Positions 1 through 7,465 of a stretch of DNA of 64,000 bases are shown here, one piece after another. Position numbers and translations under genes: made by a program. Numbering within the stretch: position 1 is the first letter of the stretch; each line of letters begins with the position of its first letter. Source of the DNA: Microbacterium sp. nov. GSS16 (GTDB lineage Bacteria > Actinomycetota > Actinomycetes > Actinomycetales > Microbacteriaceae); contig NZ_CP116338.1 of the NCBI RefSeq assembly GCF_028198145.1, forward strand, positions 2,542,001-2,606,000. Reading direction: 5' to 3'. The notes under the pieces are model-generated. The model did no database searches. It saw only the letters and a program-made list of their open reading frames with translations, and was not told where the DNA came from.

Positions 1-1202
1 AGCGGCTCGGCGAGGGCGTTGATGAGATCGATGAGCTCTCGTCTGTGACCGTCGGTCAGATCGGTGAACGCGACGAAGCCGTTCTGCAGGGATCCGTGCT
101 GAGCGAGCGCGCTCTCGAGGTCGGCGTAGCCGGTCGCTATCTCGTCGACGAGCCGCTCGCCGTCGGCGCCCTTCGACGCGGCCAGCTCCCGCACCAGCAA
201 GAATGCCATCTTCGATCCCTCGACGTTGGCGGCGAAGTCGTAGAGGTCGGTGTGCGACCACCAGTCCTCCTCACCGGTGATCTTCCCTGTTGCGACCTCG
301 TCGAGAAGCGCCACGGCGCCGTTCGAGATCCCCGCGATGCCCTGATCATCCACAGCGGTCGTGAAGTCGTCCGAATGCACGTAGTCGAAGAGCTCCTGCA
401 CGTCGGCGATCAGCAGATCGCCGTACTCGGCGCGCTCCTCGGGCGTCGACGGCGCCCACCCCTGCCAGGCGGGAGTCGCGCCGTCGGAGTTGAGGGCATC
501 CGGTGCCGGCTGCCAGAGATCCTTCTCGATGCGGTGGAACCCGGTCCACTCCAGACCCTCGGCGACGGCGTCGACCTCGCGGTAGTCGATGCGCGGGTCG
601 AGGTCGCCCAGCGCCTCGGCGACGGGCTCGATGCGCTCGTAAGAGGCGCGAGCCAGCGGGAAGAGCGCACGCGCCCGCTCGTCGTCCCCCGCCGTGTAGG
701 CGCTCACCAGGTCGGCGACATCGGGCACGAGGGCTCCGACCTGATCTTTCACGAACGCGACGTAGAGATCGACCGCCTGCTGCTTCTGCTCGGCGTCCGG
801 CCCGTCGATGCTCACCTTGTCGCCCGTGACAGTGAACGCGGCCTTGCCCACGCCGTCTCCGATCATCCCGGGCTTGCACACGGTGTAGTAGTCGCCGGGC
901 TGCGCGACGACCGTGAGGGTGCGCGACGCCGCCGGAGCGATGTTCTCGACCTCGCCGACGATGCGCAGGCCGTCGTCGGCCAGAAGGTAGAACTCGGTGA
1001 CCTGGTCGCCGGCGTTGGTCACCTCGAATGTCAGCGTGCCGCTCGTGGCCGTGCCCGTCGAGACGTCGCATGCGCTGTCGGTCGAGGACACGGTGAACGA
1101 TGCCGCGGGGTCGGCGGACTGCTTTGCGACGCAGCCGCTCAGGGCCGTCACGGCGATGGCGCCGAGTGCGAGGACGCTCAGCGTTCGGGGTGCGTGGGTC
1201 AT
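1..1202 (-). CDS. efeO: EfeO iron-uptake lipoprotein, cut at left edge
   Basis: Extracytoplasmic component of the EfeUOB iron transporter, which binds iron outside the membrane and hands it to the EfeU permease. The ATG at 1202 overlaps the efeU stop (ATGA). The N-terminus is a signal peptide with a lipobox-like LSGC (Cys24). A cupredoxin-like domain follows (to about residue 120) with a Cys in DSACDV and another in YYTVCKPGM. The rest is an M75/imelysin domain carrying the GFHRIEKDLW motif (HxxE metal ligands). About 400 codons are present, close to full length, so only the last few residues are missing off the window. efeB, usually next, would lie beyond the left edge. Transcription probably starts at the iron box upstream of efeU. 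Confidence 0.93.
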   Translation of the reverse strand, partial: MTHAPRTLSVLALGAIAVTALSGCVAKQSADPAASFTVSSTDSACDVSTGTATSGTLTFEVTNAGDQVTEFYLLADDGLRIVGEVENIAPAASRTLTVVAQPGDYYTVCKPGMIGDGVGKAAFTVTGDKVSIDGPDAEQKQQAVDLYVAFVKDQVGALVPDVADLVSAYTAGDDERARALFPLARASYERIEPVAEALGDLDPRIDYREVDAVAEGLEWTGFHRIEKDLWQPAPDALNSDGATPAWQGWAPSTPEERAEYGDLLIADVQELFDYVHSDDFTTAVDDQGIAGISNGAVALLDEVATGKITGEEDWWSHTDLYDFAANVEGSKMAFLLVRELAASKGADGERLVDEIATGYADLESALAQHGSLQNGFVAFTDLTDGHRRELIDLINALAEP

Positions 1203-2155
1203 GCTGCTCCAGAAGAGTGGGTCACGAGGTCTTCGCGGCGCACCGCGGGCGCGGATGCGGGACTCGAAGCGGGCTGAGGGGCGCGGGAGCGTGCCAGCCC
1301 GCGAACGAAGAGAGTGCCGACGACCGCCATGTACAGCGCCCACGCGATCACCTGCAGCCAGGTCATGCGCGGCATGAAGCCGATCGTCGCCTGAAGGACG
1401 GTCGCCCAGGCACCGCCTGGGGCGATCACGGCGGTGACGTCGAAGGCCCACCCGAAGGGGAAGCCTGCGAGGCCGGTGAGCACTGTTCCGGTCAGCGCAT
1501 CCGTGGGCGCGGCGGCGGTGAAGGGACCGCCGAGCACGCCGGCCTCCTGCAGATCCATCACGGCGTAGGCGAGCACACCCGCCGCGACGACGACGAGGAA
1601 GCCGCCCGTCCAGGCGAAGAACCGCCTGAGGTCGAGCTGCACGGCGCCGCGTGCGAGCAGCCAGCCGACGATCACGGCGAGAAGCAGACCGAGCAGCGCA
1701 CCGAGCAGCGACTGCGGCGCGTTGCCGAAGGACTGCACCATCGACCACAGCAGCAGCGTGGTCTCGATCCCCTCGCGGGCCACCGAGACGAATCCCACGG
1801 CGATCAGCGCCCACAGGCTCCCGTGCGCGAGAGCGCGATCCACACCGCCCTGCAGGTTCGATTTCATCGTGCGGCCGGCCTTCTGCATCCAGAAGATCAT
1901 CCAGGTGACCATGCCCACCGCCACCAGCGAGAGCGAGCCGCCGATGATCTCCTGGGCCTCGGTGGTGAGAGCGTACGCACCGAAGGTGAGGACGGCGCCG
2001 ATGCCGAGCGCGAGGGCGATGGCGAGACCGATGCCGATCCACATGCGCCCCAGCACGTCCGCCCGGCCGAGCCGGCGGATGTATGCGACCAGGATGCCTA
2101 CGACGAGGGCGGCTTCGAGGCCTTCGCGGAGACCGATGAGGAGCGCTGCGAACAC
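1199..2155 (-). CDS. efeU: EfeU/FTR1-family iron permease
   Basis: Membrane permease of the EfeUOB iron uptake system (FTR1/Ftr1p family). The 318-residue protein has about seven hydrophobic segments. The two family-defining REGLE motifs are visible: LREGLEAALV near residue 9, and AREGIETTLLLW near the middle, where Ile replaces Leu. The start is GTG at 2155. It is the first gene of the efeU-efeO operon with a 4-base stop/start overlap. A DtxR/IdeR-like box lies 27-45 bases upstream, so repression by iron is likely. The C-terminal tail (Ala/Pro/Arg-rich) is cytoplasmic or disordered. Family assignment is secure; whether Fe2+ or Fe3+ is the substrate cannot be told from sequence. Confidence 0.93.
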   Translation of the reverse strand: MFAALLIGLREGLEAALVVGILVAYIRRLGRADVLGRMWIGIGLAIALALGIGAVLTFGAYALTTEAQEIIGGSLSLVAVGMVTWMIFWMQKAGRTMKSNLQGGVDRALAHGSLWALIAVGFVSVAREGIETTLLLWSMVQSFGNAPQSLLGALLGLLLAVIVGWLLARGAVQLDLRRFFAWTGGFLVVVAAGVLAYAVMDLQEAGVLGGPFTAAAPTDALTGTVLTGLAGFPFGWAFDVTAVIAPGGAWATVLQATIGFMPRMTWLQVIAWALYMAVVGTLFVRGLARSRAPQPASSPASAPAVRREDLVTHSSGAA

Positions 2156-2181
2156 GGGATTCGATTCTGCCGAGGGATCGG

Positions 2182-2200
2182 TAAGGGGTGCCTTACCTAA
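2182..2200 (-). promoter_or_regulatory. DtxR/IdeR-type iron box upstream of efeUO
   Basis: On the minus strand this 19-mer starts TTAGGTAAGGC. It agrees with the DtxR/IdeR consensus TTAGGTTAGGCTAACCTAA at about 14 of 19 positions, with the left half best conserved. It sits 27 bases upstream of the efeU start, as expected for a repressor site overlapping the promoter. Iron-dependent repression of efeUO is inferred. Confidence 0.7.
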
Positions 2201-2297
2201 GCAACTTTAGCACCCGGTTCCCTGCGCCCCCGCGCGTCGACCGGTAAGAGAAGGCAACATTCGTGCGGATCGCCGGACCTGGTCCTACCGTCGACGC

Positions 2298-3302
2298 ATG
2301 ACCGATCTCACCCTCCCCATCCTCGACCTGTCTCAGCTCGACGCCGGCCCAGAGGCGGCCGCGCGGTTCCGCGCGGACCTGCGCGCCGCGACGCGGGACG
2401 TGGGCTTCTTCTACCTCACGGGCACGGGCATCCCCACCGATCTCGAACAGCGGCTGCACCGCGCCGCAAGGGATTTCTTCGCGCTTCCCGAAGAGGACAA
2501 GCTCGCCATCGAGAACGTGAAAAGCCCGCACTTCCGGGGGTACACGCGCATCGGCGGGGAGCGGACGAAGGGAGCCATCGACTGGCGCGAGCAGATCGAC
2601 ATCGGTCCGGAACGGGACGCTGTCGAGGGCGGTCCTGCATTCAACCGCCTCGTCGGCCCGAACCTCTGGCCCGAGGCCCAGCCGGAGCTGCGCGCCGTCG
2701 TCGCCGAGTGGCACGCCGCTCTCTCCGGCATCGCGCGGAGGCTGCTGCGCGCGTGGGCACTCACCCTGGGCGCCGAGGAGTCGTACTTCGACGACCACTT
2801 CGGTGAGCCGTCGACGCTCATCAAGATCGTCCGGTACCCGGGCACGATCGAGCCCGAGCCACAGCAGGGCGTCGGCGCCCACAAGGACAGCGGCGTGCTG
2901 ACCCTGCTCTGGGTGGAGCCCGGCCGCGGCGGACTGCAGGTCGAGCGCGGCGGCGAGTGGGTGGACGCCCCACCCGTCGATGGTGCCTTCGTGGTGAACA
3001 TCGGCGAGCTTCTCGAGTACGCGACGAACGGGTACCTCAGAGCGACCAACCACCGGGTCGTCTCGCCCCGCGCGCCGCACGACCGGCTGTCGATCCCGTT
3101 CTTCTTCAATCCGGCGCTAGACACGAAGCTGCCGCTGATCGAGCTCCCGGCCGACCTCGCCGCGCACGCGCGCGGCGTGACCCGCGACCCGGGGAACCCG
3201 ATCCACAGCCTCTACGGCGAGAACGCGCTGAAGTCGCGCCTGCGAGCGCATCCCGACGTCGCGGCCATCCATCACCCCGACCTCGTCGGGGCAGCCTCCT
3301 AG
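2298..3302 (+). CDS. Isopenicillin-N-synthase-like 2OG-Fe(II) oxygenase
   Basis: Soluble non-haem iron oxygenase of the isopenicillin N synthase/ACC-oxidase family, 334 residues. An N-terminal DIOX_N region (about 5-120, with VGFFYLTGTGIP) precedes the double-stranded beta-helix core. The Fe ligands His195 and Asp197 are in GVGAHKDSG and His252 is in ATNHRVV. Arg263-x-Ser265 (DRLSIPFFF) is the usual co-substrate carboxylate site. The ATG at 2298 follows a TACCGT -10 element by six bases, so the mRNA is probably leaderless. Its stop codon overlaps the stop of the convergent regulator gene in a shared CTAG. The substrate is unknown; homologues are broadly distributed and mostly uncharacterised. 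Confidence 0.85.
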   Translation: MTDLTLPILDLSQLDAGPEAAARFRADLRAATRDVGFFYLTGTGIPTDLEQRLHRAARDFFALPEEDKLAIENVKSPHFRGYTRIGGERTKGAIDWREQIDIGPERDAVEGGPAFNRLVGPNLWPEAQPELRAVVAEWHAALSGIARRLLRAWALTLGAEESYFDDHFGEPSTLIKIVRYPGTIEPEPQQGVGAHKDSGVLTLLWVEPGRGGLQVERGGEWVDAPPVDGAFVVNIGELLEYATNGYLRATNHRVVSPRAPHDRLSIPFFFNPALDTKLPLIELPADLAAHARGVTRDPGNPIHSLYGENALKSRLRAHPDVAAIHHPDLVGAAS

Positions 3303-3721
3303 CCCGCCTCGGCAGGGCCAGGCTGGCCGGGCCGGTCCGGTTCGCGAGGCTGACCGGGTCGGGCCGGTTCGCGAGGTTGGCCGGACTGATCCGACTGGGC
3401 CGGAGCCGAGCCGAACTCGACGATCGCTCGCAGCGCATCGAGGTGCGCCTGGAACGCGTGCCGACCCTCGGCCGTACCGGCCACCCAGGTGCGCGGGCGA
3501 CTGCCTGCCCGTCCCCGCCTGACCCGCACGTAGCGCACCGTCTCCAGCGCCGAGATCGCCTTACTCAAAGCCGAGTCCGACACCTGCAGGATGCTGCCGA
3601 GCGTGGCGAAGTCGAGTTCGAGGTCGTCGCCGAGCGCAGCCATGAGAGAGAAGCGGATGGGGCTTGCGAAGCTGTCGTCGAGTCGCAGTCGCGGGTGCTG
3701 CCCAGCCGGCCGTTCAGGCAT
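3299..3721 (-). CDS. Winged-helix transcriptional regulator (HTH_34/MarR-like)
   Basis: Small DNA-binding regulator, 140 residues. The core matches the stand-alone winged-helix family: SFASPIRFSLMAALG, then a recognition-helix segment VSDSALSKAISAL, and a basic wing RVRRGRAGSRPRTWVAGT. The ATG at 3721 overlaps the upstream membrane-protein gene by 8 bases (ATGCCTGA), so the two are translationally coupled. The C-terminal 35 residues are a Pro/Gly/Gln/Arg tail made of an imperfect 27-base DNA repeat (PARPGQPREPDRPGQP). The tandem palindromes at 4303-4340 upstream of this operon are good candidates for its binding site. The effector is not evident. Confidence 0.78.
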   Translation of the reverse strand: MPERPAGQHPRLRLDDSFASPIRFSLMAALGDDLELDFATLGSILQVSDSALSKAISALETVRYVRVRRGRAGSRPRTWVAGTAEGRHAFQAHLDALRAIVEFGSAPAQSDQSGQPREPARPGQPREPDRPGQPGPAEAG

Positions 3722-4291
3722 GCGGCTGCTCCAGGGCCGCGCCGAGCGCGAAGGCCGCTGTGACCACCGCGCCTGCTGCGCACGCCGCCGCCGCAAGCGG
3801 AAGCGTGGTGAACTGGGCCGTCAGCGCCAGTGCCACGAGAATCGCCCCGCCGCTCGCCAGGCAGTTCCAGTGGAAGGCGCCCCAGGCCGCGGCGGTGCGG
3901 GAGCCGTCGGCGCCCATCGCAGAGAAGAGCCACGCCACGAGGGCCAGCATCACGACGAGGCTGGCGATGTGAGCGACGATAGCTGATGGCGTGGCGACGC
4001 ACGCGATCATGATGCCCATCGCCAGGCCGATGCACATCGTCTCGATCCGAGTTGCACGGTCGAAGGGGATGCGCTGCCGCGACCCCCGCTCGGACGGGGC
4101 CCGTCGACCCTCGTCGACCGCGAGGATGCCGAAGAGCACGAGTGCGAGTGCAGCGGGGGCGAGGCCCCGTGTCGATCGATCATCGCCTCGCGCCGCCGCG
4201 CGACACGCGCGGACTCGTCGAGATACGCGCGGGCGACATCACCCGACGGCGGGTCGTAGGGCTGAAGGCCGGGTTCCGCTCGGTGCTCCAC
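3714..4291 (-). CDS. Integral membrane protein with apparent single-base frameshift
   Basis: The gene upstream of, and coupled to, the winged-helix regulator. The likely start is GTG at 4291, preceded by a good GAGGAG ribosome site. From there one frame gives a soluble N-terminus (EHRAEPGLQPYDPPSGD, then RRREAMIDR). Hydrophobic sequence continues in another frame from about 4170 (GLAPAALALVLFGILAV, then four further membrane segments) to the stop at 3714. The second frame has a stop just before the junction and only GTG 4139 as an internal start. Restoring one base near 4172-4176 would give REAMIDRRRGLAP, a natural-looking join. It may be a real frameshift or a sequence error. Function unknown; small membrane partners of such regulators are common in actinobacteria. 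Confidence 0.6.
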
Positions 4292-4302
4292 GGCGCTCCT
4301 CG

Positions 4303-4340
4303 CTTTCCATCTGGAAACTGTTAACTTTCCTACCGGAAAG
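4303..4340. promoter_or_regulatory. Tandem CTTTCC-N4-GGAAAG palindromes, candidate operators
   Basis: Two 16-base palindromes, CTTTCC-ATCT-GGAAAC (4303-4318) and CTTTCC-TACC-GGAAAG (4325-4340). Their centres are 22 bases apart, about two helical turns, so both sites face the same side of the DNA. They lie 12-49 bases upstream of the GTG at 4291. A TTGCCA-17-TAGGAA promoter on the minus strand would overlap the distal site. This is what an autoregulated operator would look like; the winged-helix product encoded in the same operon is the obvious ligand, by inference. Confidence 0.6.
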
Positions 4341-4371
4341 TGACCGAGGTGGCAAGCGCGGCGGGAATGAC

Positions 4372-4400
4372 GAGAGCCGCCCACACCGTGGGCGGCTCTC
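4372..4400 (-). terminator. Hairpin downstream of rpsO
   Basis: Perfect 13-bp stem GAGAGCCGCCCAC/GTGGGCGGCTCTC with a 3-base loop, 33 bases past the rpsO stop. The following T-run on the minus strand is weak. Confidence 0.75.
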
Positions 4401-4433
4401 CAAGAATGTTCTGCGCGATTGAACGCTGGTCGA

Positions 4434-4703
4434 TTACCGGCGCAGACCGAGACGCTCGATGAGCGAGCGGTAACGGTTGATGTCGACATCCTGCAGGTAA
4501 CCCAGCAGGCGACGGCGCTGACCGACGAGCAGGAACAGGCCACGGCGCGAGTGGTGGTCGTGCTTGTGTGCCTTGAGGTGCTCGGTGAGGTCCTTGATGC
4601 GCTGCGTCAGCATTGCGACCTGCACCTCGGGGGATCCGGTGTCACCGGGGTGCGTCGCGTACTCTTCGATGATCGCCTTCTTGACGTCTGCTTCCAGTGC
4701 CAT
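4434..4703 (-). CDS. rpsO: 30S ribosomal protein S15
   Basis: Primary 16S rRNA-binding protein of the small-subunit platform. It is 89 residues, the family's normal length. It contains the S15 signature core: [31 protein letters not shown], and [21 protein letters not shown] at the end. The ATG at 4703 (MALEADVKK) is chosen over longer in-frame extensions because S15 homologues begin here and GAGGGG lies upstream. It is monocistronic, with a strong hairpin downstream. Confidence 0.97.
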   Translation of the reverse strand: MALEADVKKAIIEEYATHPGDTGSPEVQVAMLTQRIKDLTEHLKAHKHDHHSRRGLFLLVGQRRRLLGYLQDVDINRYRSLIERLGLRR

Positions 4704-4842
4704 AGATTCGATCCCCTCTCTGCTTGTTGCGCGGTGCCCGACGCCGAATGCGTGGGCTCTCTTTATCCGCGGCCGATCAAACGGCAACCTCGACAGCCTA
4801 CCAGCATTCAGCAGGGCGGATGCGCGCCGGTAGCCTCGTCGG

Positions 4843-6135
4843 GTGCAGTTCTCCCGCTCCCACCTGATCGATCTCAGCCCGCTGAGATCCAGCCCGGCCT
4901 TCGCCCGCATGTGGATCGGCTCTGCACTCGCCGGGATCGGCGGCCAGCTCACGATCGTGACCGTCATGCTGCATGTGTTCGAGCTGACCGGCAGCACATT
5001 CGCCGTCTCCATGATCGCGGTCGCCGGCCTGGTGCCGATGATCCTCGCCGGACTCTACGGCGGAATGCTCGCCGACGCCTTCGACCGTCGACGTGTGGCC
5101 CTCATCGCCGCGTCCGTCGCGTTCGCGGCCACGGCGCTGCTCACCGCGCTGACATGGACGGGCACCGAGACGATCTGGTGGCTGTACGGCCTCAGCATGG
5201 TCATCGCCGCAGCCAACTCGGTGGGCATGGCGACCCGCACCGCGATCGTGCCGCGACTGATCCCACTGAATCAGCTCGCCGCGGCGTCGGCGCTGAACGG
5301 CGTCGCCTTCGGCTTGACGGTGATGGTCGGGCCCGCTGTGGCGGGCGTGCTGGTCGCCCTCACCGGGTTCGGATGGACGTACACGATCGACGTGGTCCTG
5401 ATGCTGTGCATGTTCCTCGGACTGTGGACACTGCCCGCCCTGCTGCCCGAGGGCACGATCGTGCGGCCGGGGCTGGCATCCCTCGTCGACGGCTGGCGCT
5501 TCCTGCGTCGGGCGGGCAACATCCGCGCGCAGTACCTGCTCGACATCGCTGCGATGACCTTCGGCAACCCTCTCGCGCTCTACCCCGCCCTCGGCACGGT
5601 GCTGCTCGGCGGGGGCGCCGTGACGACCGGACTGCTGACCGCGTCGGTGGCAGTGGGGACATTCGCGTCGAGCCTGTTCTCGGGCAGGATCGTGCAATAC
5701 CGCTGGCACGGAGTCGGCATCGCCAGGGCGGTGCAGGCCTACGGCGCCACGATCGCGATGTTCGGTGCCGTCCTGCTCATCGGAGCATTCCTGCCCACGG
5801 CATCCGAGCACTCCCCCGATGTGCCGCTCATCGTCCTGGCGTGCATCGCGCTCGCCCTCTCGGGAGCCGCCGACAACATCAGCTCCATCTATCGCAACAC
5901 GATGATGCAGGCCGCGGTGCCGGACGCCATGCGCGGACGTCTGCAGGGCGTCTTCATCATCGTCGTCGCCGGCGGGCCGCGACTCGGGGCGCTGTACGCC
6001 GGCACGCTGGCGACGCTCACCGCGCTGTGGTTTCCGCCGCTGCTGGGCGGGATGCTGGTGATCGGCCTCGCCCTCACGATCGCTCGGCTCACACCGCGCT
6101 TCCGCGCCTACGATGCACTGAGCCCGGAGGCCTGA
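4843..6135 (+). CDS. MFS transporter, EntS-like exporter family
   Basis: Twelve-helix major facilitator protein, 430 residues. The N-terminal half has the MFS loop motif A variant [13 protein letters not shown] after helix 2 (about residues 70-85). A central cytoplasmic loop separates two six-helix bundles. Overall it resembles the MFS_3/EntS (enterobactin exporter) group and related drug exporters. The GTG start at 4843 lies six bases after TAGCCT (4831-4836), so the mRNA is probably leaderless. No neighbouring biosynthetic genes hint at the substrate. It converges on yceI. Confidence 0.85.
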   Translation: MQFSRSHLIDLSPLRSSPAFARMWIGSALAGIGGQLTIVTVMLHVFELTGSTFAVSMIAVAGLVPMILAGLYGGMLADAFDRRRVALIAASVAFAATALLTALTWTGTETIWWLYGLSMVIAAANSVGMATRTAIVPRLIPLNQLAAASALNGVAFGLTVMVGPAVAGVLVALTGFGWTYTIDVVLMLCMFLGLWTLPALLPEGTIVRPGLASLVDGWRFLRRAGNIRAQYLLDIAAMTFGNPLALYPALGTVLLGGGAVTTGLLTASVAVGTFASSLFSGRIVQYRWHGVGIARAVQAYGATIAMFGAVLLIGAFLPTASEHSPDVPLIVLACIALALSGAADNISSIYRNTMMQAAVPDAMRGRLQGVFIIVVAGGPRLGALYAGTLATLTALWFPPLLGGMLVIGLALTIARLTPRFRAYDALSPEA

Positions 6136-6180
6136 ACCGCTCGTGGCGGCTCGACCCCCGGGCTCGGGATGCCGTCGCGA

Positions 6181-6729
6181 TCAGGCCTGCAGGCTGCCCT
6201 GCAGGTCGAGGTTGATCGTGATGTCCTTGCCGACGAGCACGCCACCGGTCTCGAGAGCGGCGTTCCAGGTCAGACCGAAGTCCTCCCGGTTGATCACCGT
6301 CGTGGCCGAGGCCCCGGCCTTGTAGTTGCCCCACGGGTCGGTGCCGAAGCCACCGAAGTCGAACTCGAAGCTCACCGGCTTCGTGACCCCGCGGATGGTG
6401 AGGTCACCGTCGACGAAGAAGTCGCCGTCCTCGACGCGCGCTCCGGTGGAGACGAACTCCATGGTCGGGAAGTTCTCGACGTCGAAGAAGTCCGCCGAAC
6501 GCAAGTGGTTGTCGCGACCCTCGTCCTTGGTGTCGACGGACGCGACGTCGACGCTCGCCTCGACCGTGGCATCGAGCGGGTTCTCAGGTGCGGTGAGCGT
6601 GGCGTTCTTGATGCCGAAGGAGCCGCGCACCTTCGAGATCATCATGTGACGCACGCTGAAGGTGACCTCGCTGTGGCTCGGGTCCAGGACCCAGGTGCCG
6701 GGACGATAGCCGGGGATCTCGATCGACAT
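6181..6729 (-). CDS. YceI family lipid-binding protein
   Basis: YceI-like lipocalin-fold protein, 182 residues; family members bind isoprenoid or other lipids. Visible features are WVLDPSHSEVTFSVRHMM near the start, a central HLRSADFFDVENFPTMEF (the family's sFf-d pattern), and GxxTIRGVTKPVSF. No signal peptide is present, as in many actinobacterial cytoplasmic members. The ATG at 6729 is chosen because an AAGGAG site lies just ahead of it; a start at 6753 would place that site inside the gene. The role here is unknown. Confidence 0.9.
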   Translation of the reverse strand: MSIEIPGYRPGTWVLDPSHSEVTFSVRHMMISKVRGSFGIKNATLTAPENPLDATVEASVDVASVDTKDEGRDNHLRSADFFDVENFPTMEFVSTGARVEDGDFFVDGDLTIRGVTKPVSFEFDFGGFGTDPWGNYKAGASATTVINREDFGLTWNAALETGGVLVGKDITINLDLQGSLQA

Positions 6730-6829
6730 GTGTGTGTTCTCCTTGATGGTCATACGTGCGCTGTCGCGCCGTACCGAGGATAACTTACATTCACATGCAT
6801 ATATTCCCGTGATGTCGGATCGATGTGAG

Positions 6830-6859
6830 AACCCCCGCCCACTGAGGTGGACGGGGGTT
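6830..6859 (-). terminator. Terminator of FKBP gene
   Basis: 13-bp stem (one mismatch), AACCCCCG.../...CGGGGGTT with a TGAG loop. It starts 18 bases beyond the stop of the minus-strand FKBP gene and separates it from yceI. Confidence 0.75.
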
Positions 6860-6877
6860 CCCTGGATACGGATCCGC

Positions 6878-7246
6878 TCAGCCGACCGCGACGAGGTCGA
6901 TGATGAAGATGAGGGTCTTGCCGGAGAGGAAGTGTCCGGATCCAGCCGCGCCATAGGCGAGGTGCGGCGGGATGACGAGCTCACGGCGTCCGCCGACCTT
7001 CATCCCGGGGATGCCGTCCTGCCAACCCTGGATCAGGCCGCGCAGCGGAAACTGGATGGTCTCGCCTCGGCCCCACGACGAGTCGAACTCCTCACCGGAG
7101 TCGTACTCGACACCGGCGTAGTGCACGGTGACGGTGTCGCCGGGCTTTGCCTCGGCGCCGTCGCCCTCGACGATGTCGCGGATGACGAGCTCTGCGGGGG
7201 CGGGTCCGGTGGGTGCGTCGAACTCAGGCTTCGTGCGTTCAGTCAT
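6878..7246 (-). CDS. FKBP-type peptidyl-prolyl cis-trans isomerase
   Basis: Single-domain FKBP, 122 residues, cytoplasmic. It contains the FKBP core: GDTVTVHYAGVEYDSGEEFDSSW, then FPLRGLIQGWQDGIPGMKVGGRRELVIPPHLAYG, and LIFIIDLVAV at the end. The ATG at 7246 (MTERTKPEF), preceded by GGATGGAG, is preferred to the upstream ATG at 7282. A second FKBP, a lipoprotein, is encoded at 46233-47180. Folding catalysis at prolyl bonds is the family activity; specific clients are unknown. Confidence 0.92.
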   Translation of the reverse strand: MTERTKPEFDAPTGPAPAELVIRDIVEGDGAEAKPGDTVTVHYAGVEYDSGEEFDSSWGRGETIQFPLRGLIQGWQDGIPGMKVGGRRELVIPPHLAYGAAGSGHFLSGKTLIFIIDLVAVG

Positions 7247-7389
7247 GGCTCCATCCAACCCCGGCGCGCGTGCCCCGGTCAATGCGAGACATCCGCTGAG
7301 CGCGTAACCGTGACCTGGCCCTTCCCTGTGGCGATCCGCGCAGGGTCTTGACTTCGCCGGGTGCGCGAGGCACGCTGTGTGTAGATCAA

Positions 7390-7438
7390 CTCAGCGCCCG
7401 GGAGACTCGCAGGCATCGCCGCAGCACCGGGCGCTGAG
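7390..7438. repeat. 12-bp inverted repeat, possible terminator
   Basis: Perfect arms CTCAGCGCCCGG (7390-7401) and CCGGGCGCTGAG (7427-7438) with a 25-base loop, 27 bases past the stop of the minus-strand prsW-like gene. There is no strong T-run, so the terminator role is tentative. Confidence 0.45.
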
Positions 7439-7465
7439 TCTGTCCCCGGGCTACGGCCCGAGCCG

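Noticed and set aside
45..1277. Plus-strand open frame over efeO
   Set aside because: Antisense shadow; the minus strand encodes a clear EfeO with signal peptide and HxxE motif.
4419..6215. A 598-codon plus-strand open frame over the rpsO and MFS genes
   Set aside because: Arg/Asp-rich shadow frame; the MFS protein in the adjacent frame has 12 membrane segments and a promoter.
6753..6820. AT-rich stretch with ATGCAT upstream of yceI as an operator
   Set aside because: Contains TATATGCATGTGAATGTAAG but no clear symmetric arms or promoter spacing.
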